Below are positions 27,228-35,982 of a stretch of DNA of 64,000 nucleotides, one piece after another. The stretch is from Bacteroidota bacterium. GTDB taxonomy: Bacteria > Bacteroidota > Bacteroidia > Sphingobacteriales > Sphingobacteriaceae. The stretch covers positions 124,001 through 188,000 of the forward strand of contig JAFDZM010000045.1 of NCBI GenBank assembly GCA_018266915.1, given 5' to 3'. The notes under the pieces were generated by a model. That model saw only the letters and a list, made by a program, of their open reading frames with translations. It searched no databases and was not told the origin of the DNA. The translations under genes and the position numbers were made by a program. The first letter of the stretch is position 1. Every line of letters starts with the position of its first letter.

Positions 27228-28325
27228 ATGCGTGGCTACGGATTTTCCAAGTTCACACCCAGGCAGATCCCACAGGGCGGATTTGACGAATTACTAAAGC
27301 TCTTCCTCGAACTGCTGAACTATACAGCGGGCGACGCGGGCGAAGCTTTGGCCTGGATGAATGAACTGGACAAACAATATAATGTTACCAATGACGAATA
27401 CGGCATGGGTGATTTTATTGATGAATTAAAGCAAAAAGGCTATTTAGACGAAGATAAAGGCAATGGCGAGTTTAAGATCACTGCCAAAACTGAACAGGGT
27501 ATCCGGCAATCCGCTTTAGAGGAAATCTTTGGCAAACTGAAGAAATCTGGAAAGGGTAACCACCGCTCACCGCAATCAGGGCAGGGTGATGAGAAAAATG
27601 CCGAACGTCGCGAATATGAGTTTGGTGACAGCCTGGATCAGATTGATATGACGCAGTCGATCCACAATGCACAGATTAACCATGGTATCGGAGATTTTAC
27701 AATGACCGAACGCGACCTGGAAGTGGAGGAAATGGATTATAAAACGCTTACCTCTACTGTGCTGATGATCGATATTTCGCATTCGATGATCCTGTATGGT
27801 GAGGACCGTATCACTCCGGCTAAAAAAGTAGCGATGGCATTGGCAGAGCTGATCAGAACAAAATATCCGAAAGACACTTTAGATATTGTAGTATTCGGTA
27901 ATGATGCCTGGCCGATAACTTTAAAGGATTTACCTTATTTACAAGTCGGCCCATATCATACCAATACCTATGCCGGACTTGAACTGGCTACCGATCTGCT
28001 TCGTCGCCGCAAAACGCACAACAAGCAGATATTTATGATCACCGATGGTAAACCTACTTGTTTGAAAGAGGGTAACCGATATTATAAAAACAGCATCGGC
28101 CTCGACCGTAAAGTAGTGAACAAAACGCTGAATATGGCGGCGCAATGCAAAAGATTGAAGATACCGATCACCACCTTTATGATTGCACGCGACCCCTACC
28201 TGCAGCAGTTTGTACGTAAATTTACTGAGACAAACGGCGGCAAAGCGTTCTATAGTTCGTTAACCGGCCTGGGAGAATATATTTTTGAGGACTACATCCG
28301 CAACCGGAGAAGAACGGTGAGATGA
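27228..28325 (+). CDS. VWA-domain protein partnered with AAA ATPase
   Basis: 365 residues, no signal peptide. The C-terminal half is a von Willebrand A domain with an intact metal-site motif: Asp182-Ile-Ser184-His-Ser186 (MIDISHSM), a downstream Thr, and TDGKPTC near 275. The N-terminal half is charged and helical. This is the arrangement of ChlD/CoxE-like partners that dock to MoxR or magnesium-chelatase-like ATPases. It lies 61 bases before the AAA gene, and a purine-rich AAAGGA sits eight bases before its ATG. It is the first gene of a four-gene plus-strand run. Confidence 0.88.
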   Translation: MRGYGFSKFTPRQIPQGGFDELLKLFLELLNYTAGDAGEALAWMNELDKQYNVTNDEYGMGDFIDELKQKGYLDEDKGNGEFKITAKTEQGIRQSALEEIFGKLKKSGKGNHRSPQSGQGDEKNAERREYEFGDSLDQIDMTQSIHNAQINHGIGDFTMTERDLEVEEMDYKTLTSTVLMIDISHSMILYGEDRITPAKKVAMALAELIRTKYPKDTLDIVVFGNDAWPITLKDLPYLQVGPYHTNTYAGLELATDLLRRRKTHNKQIFMITDGKPTCLKEGNRYYKNSIGLDRKVVNKTLNMAAQCKRLKIPITTFMIARDPYLQQFVRKFTETNGGKAFYSSLTGLGEYIFEDYIRNRRRTVR

Positions 28326-28386
28326 TGTGCAAATTTGCTGATGTGCAGATCTGCAAATTCTACCAATAACTAATGACAATTGACAA
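28326..28386. repeat. Short word array between VWA and AAA genes
   Basis: GATGTGCAAATTTGCT, GATGTGCAGATCTGCAAATT and CTAATGACAATTGACAAATGAC words fill the 61 bases between the two coding regions. The internal GCAAATTTGC is itself palindromic. Confidence 0.55.
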
Positions 28387-29892
28387 ATGACTAAAATAAT
28401 AGATATAAAAACTTTAGGCGAGTTAAAGAAATCGGCATATAAAAGCCGCTCGGTTAAAGATGAATTAAGACAAAACCTTATCCTGCAACTGCAAAAAAAA
28501 GAAGGTGGATTTGAAGGCATTATTGGCTTTGAGGATACCGTAATTCCTGACCTGCAGACCGCTATTTTATCGCGCCATAATATATTATTGCTGGGTTTAC
28601 GCGGTCAGGCCAAAACGCGGATTGCGCGCCTGATGGTGAACCTGCTGGACGAATATGTGCCTTATATTGAAGGATCGGAATTATTTGATGATCCGTTCAA
28701 CCCTATCTCATGGTACGCCCATAATGAGCTAAATACGAAAGGTGATGCTACGCCAATAGCCTGGCTACACCGCTCTGAAAGATACACTGAAAAACTGGCT
28801 ACGCCTGACGTGACAGTAGCTGATTTGATCGGTGATGTCGACCCGATTAAGGCAGCTACTATGAAGCTGCATTATTCGGACGAAAGGGTTATCCACTTTG
28901 GATTGATCCCGCGTGCGCATCGCGGAATATTCGTTATCAACGAATTGCCCGACTTGCAAGCCCGTATACAGGTATCGTTATTCAATATCCTTCAAGAAAA
29001 AGACATTCAGATACGTGGCTTTAAACTTCGTTTGCCTTTGGATCTGCAATTTGTATTTACTGCCAACCCAGAAGATTATACCAATCGTGGTTCTATCGTT
29101 ACGCCATTGAAGGACCGTATCGAAAGCCAGATATTGACGCATTATCCACGTTCGGTAGAGATTTCGCGCAAAATCACTCAACAGGAAGCTTTATTATCTC
29201 CAGAACAGAAAACTTCTATTGAGATTGACGGTCTTGTTAAAGATCTGATAGAGCAGATTGCTTTTGAGGCGCGTAATTCTGAGTACATCGATAAAAAATC
29301 TGGCGTATCGGCACGTTTAACTATTTCTGCTTTTGAGAACCTGGTGAGCAATGCCGAAAGACGCATGATCATCAACGGCGAGTCTTCCACTGCAGTGCGT
29401 ATCACCGACTTTTTAGGGGTTATCCCTGCTATAACAGGTAAAATAGAATTGGTTTATGAAGGCGAACAGGAAGGTCCGGCCAAAGTAGCCAATATGATGA
29501 TTGGCAAAGCAATAAAAACCCTGATGCTCCAGTTTTTCCCTGATCCTGAAAAGGTGAAGAAATCAAAAGCGCCGAACCCATATGCCGAAATCATTAACTG
29601 GTTTGGTGATAGTAATACCATTCTGCTGAATGATGATCTGCCACTGGCAGAATATAAAAAGTCACTTAATTCGGTTGCCGGATTAAAGGATTTGGTTAAG
29701 AAAATCCACCCAAAACTGAGCGAAAACCAACAACTATTGCTGATGGAATTTGTACTGCATGGCCTTGCTGAGTTTTCTCAACTCAATAAAGGCTTTCTTG
29801 ATAATGGCTTTGCATTTTCAGACATGTTCAACAGCCTGTTCAACCTTGAACCCGACGAAGACGACCTGGATTTAGATGATGACCGTTATTAA
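28387..29892 (+). CDS. AAA+ ATPase, magnesium-chelatase/MoxR type
   Basis: 501-residue cytoplasmic ATPase. The nucleotide site has a variant P-loop GLRGQAKT (residues 70-77), Walker B GIFVINELPDL with Asn-Glu in place of Asp-Glu, and sensor 1 in FVFTANPEDYTNRG. The DVTVADLIGDVDPIKA insert is typical of ChlI/MoxR-like clades. An acidic tail (EPDEDDLDLDDDRY) ends the protein. Together with the upstream VWA gene it probably forms a chaperone-like remodelling pair; the substrate is unknown. Nine bases separate it from the metallophosphoesterase gene. Confidence 0.88.
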   Translation: MTKIIDIKTLGELKKSAYKSRSVKDELRQNLILQLQKKEGGFEGIIGFEDTVIPDLQTAILSRHNILLLGLRGQAKTRIARLMVNLLDEYVPYIEGSELFDDPFNPISWYAHNELNTKGDATPIAWLHRSERYTEKLATPDVTVADLIGDVDPIKAATMKLHYSDERVIHFGLIPRAHRGIFVINELPDLQARIQVSLFNILQEKDIQIRGFKLRLPLDLQFVFTANPEDYTNRGSIVTPLKDRIESQILTHYPRSVEISRKITQQEALLSPEQKTSIEIDGLVKDLIEQIAFEARNSEYIDKKSGVSARLTISAFENLVSNAERRMIINGESSTAVRITDFLGVIPAITGKIELVYEGEQEGPAKVANMMIGKAIKTLMLQFFPDPEKVKKSKAPNPYAEIINWFGDSNTILLNDDLPLAEYKKSLNSVAGLKDLVKKIHPKLSENQQLLLMEFVLHGLAEFSQLNKGFLDNGFAFSDMFNSLFNLEPDEDDLDLDDDRY

Positions 29893-29901
29893 TTTTTTCT
29901 A

Positions 29902-31176
29902 ATGGAGCAACAAGCCCCTTCTATACTTTTAATATGCCTCGGCTTTTTATTAGCCGATTTTTACTTTATCGGCGGTGTGCGTACCGGACTAAAAAAATGG
30001 AAGTTCGCCCAATCCAAGACTTTCACCAAGCTATACTGGTTAATCTCTACCGTACTTATTGCCGGGGTATTCTTAAGCATTTTCCGGCACATGGGTTTGG
30101 GTGTGCGCGCTGTTTTCCTGCTGGGCTTTTTTTTGATGGCAATAGGCAAGATCATGTTTTTGCCGTTTATACTGATCGATGATATCCGCAGGTTAATCAT
30201 TTGGTTCAGGAATAAAACCCAAAAGGAAGAAAAACCGGAGAGACAGCCCGGGCCGAATGATATTCCACGTTCCGAGTTCCTGATGAAGGCCGGCTTACTA
30301 GCGGGTTCTATCCCATTGGGTGGTATTGTTTATGGAACCATTAACGGCGTGTATGATTACCAGGTGAAGCACCGTACCTTGTATTTACCGAATCTTCCAA
30401 AAGCATTTGATGGAATAAGACTTGGGCAGATATCAGACATACATTCCGGCAGTTTCTATAATAAGAAAGCTGTGACCGGCGGCGTAGAAATGCTGATGAA
30501 GGAAAAACCTGATTTCATCTTCTTTACCGGGGATTTGGTGAATAGTCGCACCAGCGAAATGAGCGGCTACCAGGATATTTTTAGTAAAGTAAAGGCCCCG
30601 CTGGGTGTTTATTCTTCTTTAGGCAATCATGATTATGGGGATTATGCTTACTGGCCAACTGACGAAGCCTGGCAAAAAAACTTCCAGGACATACTGGATA
30701 CCCACAAAAATATGGGCTGGGATTTGCTGCGGAATGAGAACCGCAGACTGAAAGTTGATGGTGAAGAGATCGGTATTTTGGGTGTGGAAAACTGGGGATC
30801 TTTAAGCCGCTTCCCAAAACGCGGCAGGCTTGACCTGGCTACAAAAGACACACAAGACCTGCCTGTAAAGCTACTGCTCTCGCACGACCCATCGCACTGG
30901 CGGGCACAGGTATTAGACTATCCGGATATAGACGTGATGTTTGCCGGCCATACTCACGGCATGCAATTTGGCGTTCAAACCAAATATTTTCAATGGAGCC
31001 CGATCCAGTATATTTATAAGGAATGGGCCGGGTTTTACCGCGAAGGCAAGCAGCAATTGTATGTAAATGTGGGTTACGGATTTTTAGGTTATCCCGGAAG
31101 GCTTGGAATGTTGCCGGAGATTACGATATTTGAGCTGAAAGCAGCCGCTGACCCTGCATTATCAAAAAAGGCTTAA
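29902..31176 (+). CDS. Membrane-anchored metallophosphoesterase
   Basis: 424 residues. Three N-terminal membrane helices (about 5-25, 42-62, 69-92) and a further hydrophobic stretch near 130-148 precede a calcineurin-like domain. All metal-ligand motifs are present: QISDIHSG (D-x-H), FTGDLVN (GD), LGNHDYGD (GNHD), LLSHDPSHW and FAGHTHGMQFG (GHTH). The layout resembles YkuE/YaeI-type phosphodiesterases. The substrate cannot be told from sequence. It is tightly linked to the AAA gene upstream. Confidence 0.9.
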   Translation: MEQQAPSILLICLGFLLADFYFIGGVRTGLKKWKFAQSKTFTKLYWLISTVLIAGVFLSIFRHMGLGVRAVFLLGFFLMAIGKIMFLPFILIDDIRRLIIWFRNKTQKEEKPERQPGPNDIPRSEFLMKAGLLAGSIPLGGIVYGTINGVYDYQVKHRTLYLPNLPKAFDGIRLGQISDIHSGSFYNKKAVTGGVEMLMKEKPDFIFFTGDLVNSRTSEMSGYQDIFSKVKAPLGVYSSLGNHDYGDYAYWPTDEAWQKNFQDILDTHKNMGWDLLRNENRRLKVDGEEIGILGVENWGSLSRFPKRGRLDLATKDTQDLPVKLLLSHDPSHWRAQVLDYPDIDVMFAGHTHGMQFGVQTKYFQWSPIQYIYKEWAGFYREGKQQLYVNVGYGFLGYPGRLGMLPEITIFELKAAADPALSKKA

Positions 31177-31201
31177 GACCAGCGGACTTTTTCATTTGCC
31201 G

Positions 31202-32092
31202 ATGAAAAAACTATTGCAGCCCGTTATTGATTTCGTGCTCTTCAGCAACGTCTTTATGTCATTATGTGCCGTGGCGCAGGGCTTGCTCACCTTTTATCTT
31301 ATTGATTCAAAACCCGTCTATTCTGTTTTGGGGCTGCTATTTACATCGACGCTGGGTATCTACAATTTCTGTATCCTCATCAGTAAGCCCAAAAACCCGG
31401 AGCAATCACCTTACAGGCGTATACGCTGGTTTTTTTCGCATTACCGGCTGATGGTTACGCTTACCATTGTATCGATGCTGTCGCTGATCCCGTTATTCTT
31501 CCTGATTTCTACAGGTTCAAAAATATTACTGATCTTCCTTGCTGTATTATCATTTGGTTACGGGCTGCCTTTATTTTCGATCGGAGAGCAAAAATTCAGC
31601 CTGCGTAATATTCCCGGTTTAAAGCTGGTGATGATCACTTTGGTATGGACCATGAGTTGTGTATTGCTGCCTATATTAGAAGCTCAGGCAGGGCAACTGG
31701 CTACCATTTCTATGCGTGATACAGCCATCCTCATTGCCAAACGCTTTCTTTTCATTGCAGCCTTAGCAATACCATTTGACATCCGCGACCTGTTTGAGGA
31801 CAAGCAATTGGGCCTTAAAACTATCCCTGTTGCCTGGGGAGAAAAAAATGCTTACCTGTTTTGCCAGGTGTTGCTGATTGGATATGTAATATTGCTATTC
31901 CTTTTCCGCGACAGGGGTTTTACCACTGATTTCTGGGCATTAACCCTAAGCGTAGTACTTACCGGCTGGCTCATATTTAAATCCAAATGGGAAAAGAATG
32001 AGTATTACTACTTCTTTTATATGGATGGCGTATTGATATTGCAATACCTTTTTGTAATTGCATTTAATGGGATAAGCCACCTGATCTCGTAA
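31202..32092 (+). CDS. UbiA-like membrane prenyltransferase homologue
   Basis: 296 residues from the ATG at 31202, with eight or nine membrane helices. The second UbiA-type Asp motif is visible as DIRDLFEDKQLGLKT near residues 195-210, but the first, normally N-D-x-x-D-x-x-x-D, is not: the equivalent loop reads CILISKPKNPEQSPYRRIRWF. It may therefore be a divergent or inactive member. It ends a plus-strand run of four genes with short gaps (VWA, AAA, phosphoesterase, this). Confidence 0.7.
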   Translation: MKKLLQPVIDFVLFSNVFMSLCAVAQGLLTFYLIDSKPVYSVLGLLFTSTLGIYNFCILISKPKNPEQSPYRRIRWFFSHYRLMVTLTIVSMLSLIPLFFLISTGSKILLIFLAVLSFGYGLPLFSIGEQKFSLRNIPGLKLVMITLVWTMSCVLLPILEAQAGQLATISMRDTAILIAKRFLFIAALAIPFDIRDLFEDKQLGLKTIPVAWGEKNAYLFCQVLLIGYVILLFLFRDRGFTTDFWALTLSVVLTGWLIFKSKWEKNEYYYFFYMDGVLILQYLFVIAFNGISHLIS

Positions 32093-32119
32093 CGTAGTCC
32101 CAACAAGCCATCGGAGATT

Positions 32120-32356
32120 TTAAAAATTATCCTGATTGCGCTTTTTAAAAAATTTGACTACAAAAATTACGATCTGTGATAACACAAATAATCCAATAAT
32201 AATCCATACAATTGTATCGCCAAATTTGGACTGTACAAAGAAAAGGGACTGACTAATAATTATCTTGACAATATTAATAAATATAAAAATAGCCACTATT
32301 AATAGAATAACCTTTATAGCTAATCTAAAGAGTACACCTTTTTCATCTGATCTCAT
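32120..32356 (-). CDS. Small membrane protein of unknown function
   Basis: 78 residues with two membrane helices (about 10-32 and 47-66), a charged N-terminus (MRSDEKG) and a basic tail (KFFKKRNQDNF). No family is recognised. It is convergent with the UbiA-like gene, 28 bases away, and lies just downstream of the CocE-type hydrolase gene start-to-stop direction as a separate minus-strand unit. Base composition and lack of overlap make it a plausible real gene. Confidence 0.6.
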   Translation of the reverse strand: MRSDEKGVLFRLAIKVILLIVAIFIFINIVKIIISQSLFFVQSKFGDTIVWIIIGLFVLSQIVIFVVKFFKKRNQDNF

Positions 32357-32401
32357 TAGTCCGGATTTAAATGTTTAACAGTTCTTATCCCTCATCAATA
32401 C

Positions 32402-34243
32402 TCACTTCACCACCGGCAAACTAATACACGATGCCGCCCCTGCAGTATGATAGATCATCTCCGTTGCCTTCTGATAATCAGCTGCTGTTGCCTTAAAAAT
32501 ATTCGGCACATATTTCTGCGGATTGCGGTCGATGATGGGGAACCAGGTACTTTGCACCTGCACCATGATGCGGTGGCCTTTCTTAAATACATGGTCAACG
32601 CCATGCAGGTCGATGGTATATAATTCCTCCTTATTCGGCGTCATTGGCTCGGGCTTTTCAAAACTCTTTCTGAACCTACCCCGGAATACATCATCCGCTA
32701 TCATCAATTCGTAGCCAGACATTTTAAGTTCTTTTTTATATTCCTGTGGGTATACGTCGATCAGCTTTACTATCCAGTCTGCATCCGTGCCGGTAGTTGC
32801 AGCAAATAGTTTAGCCAATGGGTTTCCGGTTACGGTAATATCTTCCGTCAACGTATCGGTTTCCCAACTCAGCACATCCGGGCGGTTCTGCACAAAACGC
32901 TGATCTTCGGTCAGCCATGGATACCAGCGCGATCCCGGCCCGTAAGTTTCTTCAACCGGTCTTGCCCGGTATGGAACCGGTTTAGCCGGATCAGATACAT
33001 AGCTATCAAACTTGGTTTCTGTTGATGATGGAGCATCAAATGATAATTTACCATTTGCATGCAGGTAAATATTTTTATTGGTCGCTTCTTTTGGTGGCCA
33101 TGCAGTATAGTTCTTCCACTGGTTCGAGCCTGTTTGAAAGCTGATAACCTCGGCAAATTTACCATCGCCTTTTCCTTTCAGGTACCAGGCAAACCATTTG
33201 GCCTGTATCTCTTTCCTGAAATAGACAGCTGTTTCCTGGTCGTCAAATTTTATATTGCCCAGACTTTTGCCTGTACCCCCTGCCCAGCCACCGTGATTCC
33301 ACGGACCCATCACAATAAAATTCTTATGATTCTTATCATGTTTTTCCAACACCTTATAAGCATCCTGCGGACCCACCATATCTTCCTGGTCCCACCAGCC
33401 ACTTACGTGCTGTGTGGCTATTCTTGGCGTATCTAAGCGATAGGCCAATGATAGTTTCTTCCAGAACTCATCATAGTTCGGGTGTTCAATAAAATTATTC
33501 CACGTTGGCAATGTGCCACGCGCATATTTTTTATTGATGTTGGAGAGCGGGCCAAGTTTCAGGTACCAGTCGTAGGTATCATACTCACCAAAATTATAAA
33601 GCGAATCGGTTTTAGCAGCCTCCGTCAGCACTGAATATTCAAAGCCATAACTCAATCGGAATGCGCCATTATGATGAAAATCATCGTTCATAAACATATC
33701 CGACGGTGTAGCCTGTTCCGAAACAGCTACCATAGCCGGATGTGGATCAGTAGCGGCAATAATGGTTGTCCAGCCATCATAGGAGATGCCGTACATACCT
33801 GCTTTACCGTTATTATCGGGAATGTTTTTAAGCAGCCAGTCGATGGTGTCATAGGTATCGCTGCTTTCGTCAATCGCTTTCGGATCCTTTTTATCACGGC
33901 TGAAGCGCTGCATTTTGAAAGTACCTTCTGATAAATATCTTCCCCTGATATCCTGGAAAACGAAAATATATCCGTCTTCGGCCATGTCCCTTATATAACC
34001 CTGTCTTTCCGGACTTGGATAACCCTTTACACCGTATGGCGTCCGCAGCATCAGGAAGGGCAGCTTTTCTTTCTGATCCTTCGGTGTGTAGATCACTGTA
34101 AACAGCTTCACCCCATCCCGCATTGGGATCATCACTTCCTGGCGGTTATATTTATCGTCAGGTTTGGTTTGTTGTGCGGATGATGCAGATGGATTGAAAA
34201 GTATAATGACCAGGACTACAAAACAGGAAAGGATTGTTTTCAT
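32402..34243 (-). CDS. Secreted CocE/NonD-family hydrolase
   Basis: 613 residues from the ATG at 34243, giving the signal MKTILSCFVVLVIILFNPSASSAQ. The N-terminal alpha/beta-hydrolase domain has RDGVKLFTVIYTP near 35, FVFQDIRGRYLSEGTF near 90 and nucleophile motif GMYGISYDGWTT, as in cocaine esterase and X-Pro dipeptidyl peptidase (S15). MGPWNHGGWAGG carries the catalytic His. The C-terminal jelly-roll is present from about residue 400 to the end. Periplasmic ester or peptide hydrolysis is likely; the exact substrate is not readable. Confidence 0.92.
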   Translation of the reverse strand: MKTILSCFVVLVIILFNPSASSAQQTKPDDKYNRQEVMIPMRDGVKLFTVIYTPKDQKEKLPFLMLRTPYGVKGYPSPERQGYIRDMAEDGYIFVFQDIRGRYLSEGTFKMQRFSRDKKDPKAIDESSDTYDTIDWLLKNIPDNNGKAGMYGISYDGWTTIIAATDPHPAMVAVSEQATPSDMFMNDDFHHNGAFRLSYGFEYSVLTEAAKTDSLYNFGEYDTYDWYLKLGPLSNINKKYARGTLPTWNNFIEHPNYDEFWKKLSLAYRLDTPRIATQHVSGWWDQEDMVGPQDAYKVLEKHDKNHKNFIVMGPWNHGGWAGGTGKSLGNIKFDDQETAVYFRKEIQAKWFAWYLKGKGDGKFAEVISFQTGSNQWKNYTAWPPKEATNKNIYLHANGKLSFDAPSSTETKFDSYVSDPAKPVPYRARPVEETYGPGSRWYPWLTEDQRFVQNRPDVLSWETDTLTEDITVTGNPLAKLFAATTGTDADWIVKLIDVYPQEYKKELKMSGYELMIADDVFRGRFRKSFEKPEPMTPNKEELYTIDLHGVDHVFKKGHRIMVQVQSTWFPIIDRNPQKYVPNIFKATAADYQKATEMIYHTAGAASCISLPVVK

Positions 34244-34334
34244 GACAATGGTGTTTGAAGGCATTGCATTAAATATAGCAATACTCCAACGCATTATGGA
34301 ATTAAAAAACTATTCTTGCTTTTCAAAAAAACCA

Positions 34335-34475
34335 ATGTCATTTCGAACGAACTGAAGAGGCAGCGCGAAGGGGTGAGGGAGAAATCTTATACGGCATACA
34401 TAGCTCGCCTTGCAAGTCGTATAAGATTTCTCTTCGCGGCTTGACTTCAGTCTTGGCTGCTCATCGAAATGACAT
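34335..34475. repeat. Palindromic element with ATGTCATTTCGA ends
   Basis: 141-bp element with perfect 12-bp terminal inverted repeats (34335-34346 and 34464-34475) and a perfect 15-bp inner pair, GAGAAATCTTATACG (34379-34393) with CGTATAAGATTTCTC (34418-34432). It fills the promoter region of the methyltransferase gene, ending 23 bases before its ATG. There is no coding sequence inside. Confidence 0.88.
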
Positions 34476-34498
34476 GGAGGTATATTTGTTAAATCTCT

Positions 34499-35125
34499 AT
34501 GGCCGCTAATTATGATAACTCCGCCTGGTTTTATGACCGCCTCTCGAGGCTGGTTTATGGCAAAGCGTTGGTGAAGTCACAAGTTTATTTGTTAAAGCAC
34601 ATTCCCGAAAATTCTGGAATACTAATTGCAGGTGGAGGGACTGGATGGATACTGGAAGAGATAGCAAAAGTTCATCCTTCGGGCTTGACTATCACTTATG
34701 CTGAGATATCATCCAATATGATGGCCCTGTCCAAAAAGCGAAAAATAGGAGATAATAAAGTAATTTTCATCAATGAGCCGGTTGAGAATATTGAAGAGAA
34801 TCGGCTTTACGATATTGTGTTTACGCCATTCCTCTTCGATAATTTTACCGAGAAAACATTGCTAAATGTTTTCTCTCATCTTCATAAAAGGCTAAAACCC
34901 GGCGGCATGTGGCTGAATACTGATTTCAGACTGACTGGCAAATGGTGGCAAAGCTTTTTGCTTAAATCGATGATTGTGTTTTTTAGGTTGATTTGCCGCA
35001 TCGAAGCAAAGAAACTACCTGATATTGAGAGGCAATTTGAGCAACATCAATATGAGGTAATTGATCAGAAATCGTTTTTTGGAGAGTTTATTTTGTCGAC
35101 AGCTTACCAAAAGACTGGACTATAA
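34499..35125 (+). CDS. Class I SAM-dependent methyltransferase
   Basis: 208-residue cytoplasmic protein. Motif I is ILIAGGGTGWILEEIA (about 40-55), followed by an acidic end to strand 2 (TYAEISSNM) and motif IV-like YDIVFTPFLFDNF near 105. KRLKPGGMWLNTDF is the typical post-I loop of ubiquinone/menaquinone-type methyltransferases. No substrate can be assigned. It starts 23 bases after a palindromic element and is followed by a further repeat. Confidence 0.85.
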   Translation: MAANYDNSAWFYDRLSRLVYGKALVKSQVYLLKHIPENSGILIAGGGTGWILEEIAKVHPSGLTITYAEISSNMMALSKKRKIGDNKVIFINEPVENIEENRLYDIVFTPFLFDNFTEKTLLNVFSHLHKRLKPGGMWLNTDFRLTGKWWQSFLLKSMIVFFRLICRIEAKKLPDIERQFEQHQYEVIDQKSFFGEFILSTAYQKTGL

Positions 35126-35130
35126 TAACT

Positions 35131-35219
35131 TCTCTGTGCACTTTGTGAAAATCTCAGTGCACTTTGTGGTTGATTTTTACCACAGAGAACACAAAGAGAA
35201 AGCACAAAGTTCACAGAGG
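35131..35219. repeat. Inverted repeat with CTCTGTG...CACAGAG arms
   Basis: TCTCTGTGCACTTTGTG (35131-35147) pairs with CACAAAGTTCACAGAGG (35203-35219), with further CACTTTGTGG and CCACAGAGAACACAAAG copies between. It starts six bases after the methyltransferase stop. A different word but the same architecture as the other arrays. Confidence 0.75.
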
Positions 35220-35227
35220 AATAGCTG

Positions 35228-35273
35228 ACGTTTGACTATAATCTAAATCGTAAATCGTAATTCTAAAATCCAA
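35228..35273. repeat. Short word array beside the response-regulator stop
   Basis: Repeats of TAATCTAAATCG, TAAATCG and TAATTC words end at the stop codon of the minus-strand response-regulator gene. Only one arm is visible. Confidence 0.45.
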
Positions 35274-35966
35274 TCACCCTTCGTAAACAAACTTATACCC
35301 TATACCCCTTACGGTTTGCAGGTAAGTTGGCGAATCAGGGTTGTTTTCGATCTTTTTACGCAGGCGCACAATGTGCATATCCAGCGTGCGGGTATTTACA
35401 TCGGCGTTGTAACCCCAAACTTCCATCATCAGCTCTTCACGGTTGATCACCTTATTTTTATTCTTGAGGAAGTAGAGTAATATGCGGTTTTCCAAAATGG
35501 TTAACTCCACCTTACGGCCATCCCGTATCAGCAGGTGCGTATTAGGGTGATGCTCCATATTGGCGAACTTATATGCTTCAGGCTTTTCACTGTTCAGCGA
35601 GAATTTGATTTTATTGTCGATCAGCGCCACCAATACATCCATATTAAATGGCTTGGTAATGTAATCCGAAACGCCAAAGTTGTAAGCTTCGATCTTGTCT
35701 ACATCCTGTGCCTTAGCCGTCATCATGATCACCAATTTATCAAAGCCTTGTTCTCTTACAGCACTACATACCTCACCGCCTTGTTTGCCGGGCAGCATCC
35801 AGTCCAACAACACAATGTGCGGCTGCTCTTCCAGTATCATTGTCTCGGCATCATCGCCGTTATCAGCTTCAAGCACTTTGTAGCCTTCCGATTGCAAACG
35901 CTCGGCTACCAGAAAACGCAGGTTTTCATCATCTTCAACCAGCGCTATTTTTATTTCTTTTTCCAT
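35274..35966 (-). CDS. OmpR-family response regulator (RprY-like)
   Basis: 230 residues. The receiver domain has the acidic pair Glu11-Asp12, the phosphorylated Asp55 (IVLLDWMLPG), the Thr/Ala switch near 83 and Lys in YITKPFN near 105. The C-terminal winged helix (about 130-228) ends in LQTVRGIGYKFVYEG, the OmpR/PhoB signature. Its histidine kinase gene is 16 bases upstream on the same strand. Size and pairing match the Bacteroides RprXY system, though the inducing signal is unknown. Confidence 0.93.
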   Translation of the reverse strand: MEKEIKIALVEDDENLRFLVAERLQSEGYKVLEADNGDDAETMILEEQPHIVLLDWMLPGKQGGEVCSAVREQGFDKLVIMMTAKAQDVDKIEAYNFGVSDYITKPFNMDVLVALIDNKIKFSLNSEKPEAYKFANMEHHPNTHLLIRDGRKVELTILENRILLYFLKNKNKVINREELMMEVWGYNADVNTRTLDMHIVRLRKKIENNPDSPTYLQTVRGIGYKFVYEG

Positions 35967-35982
35967 AATTCAATTTTGATCA

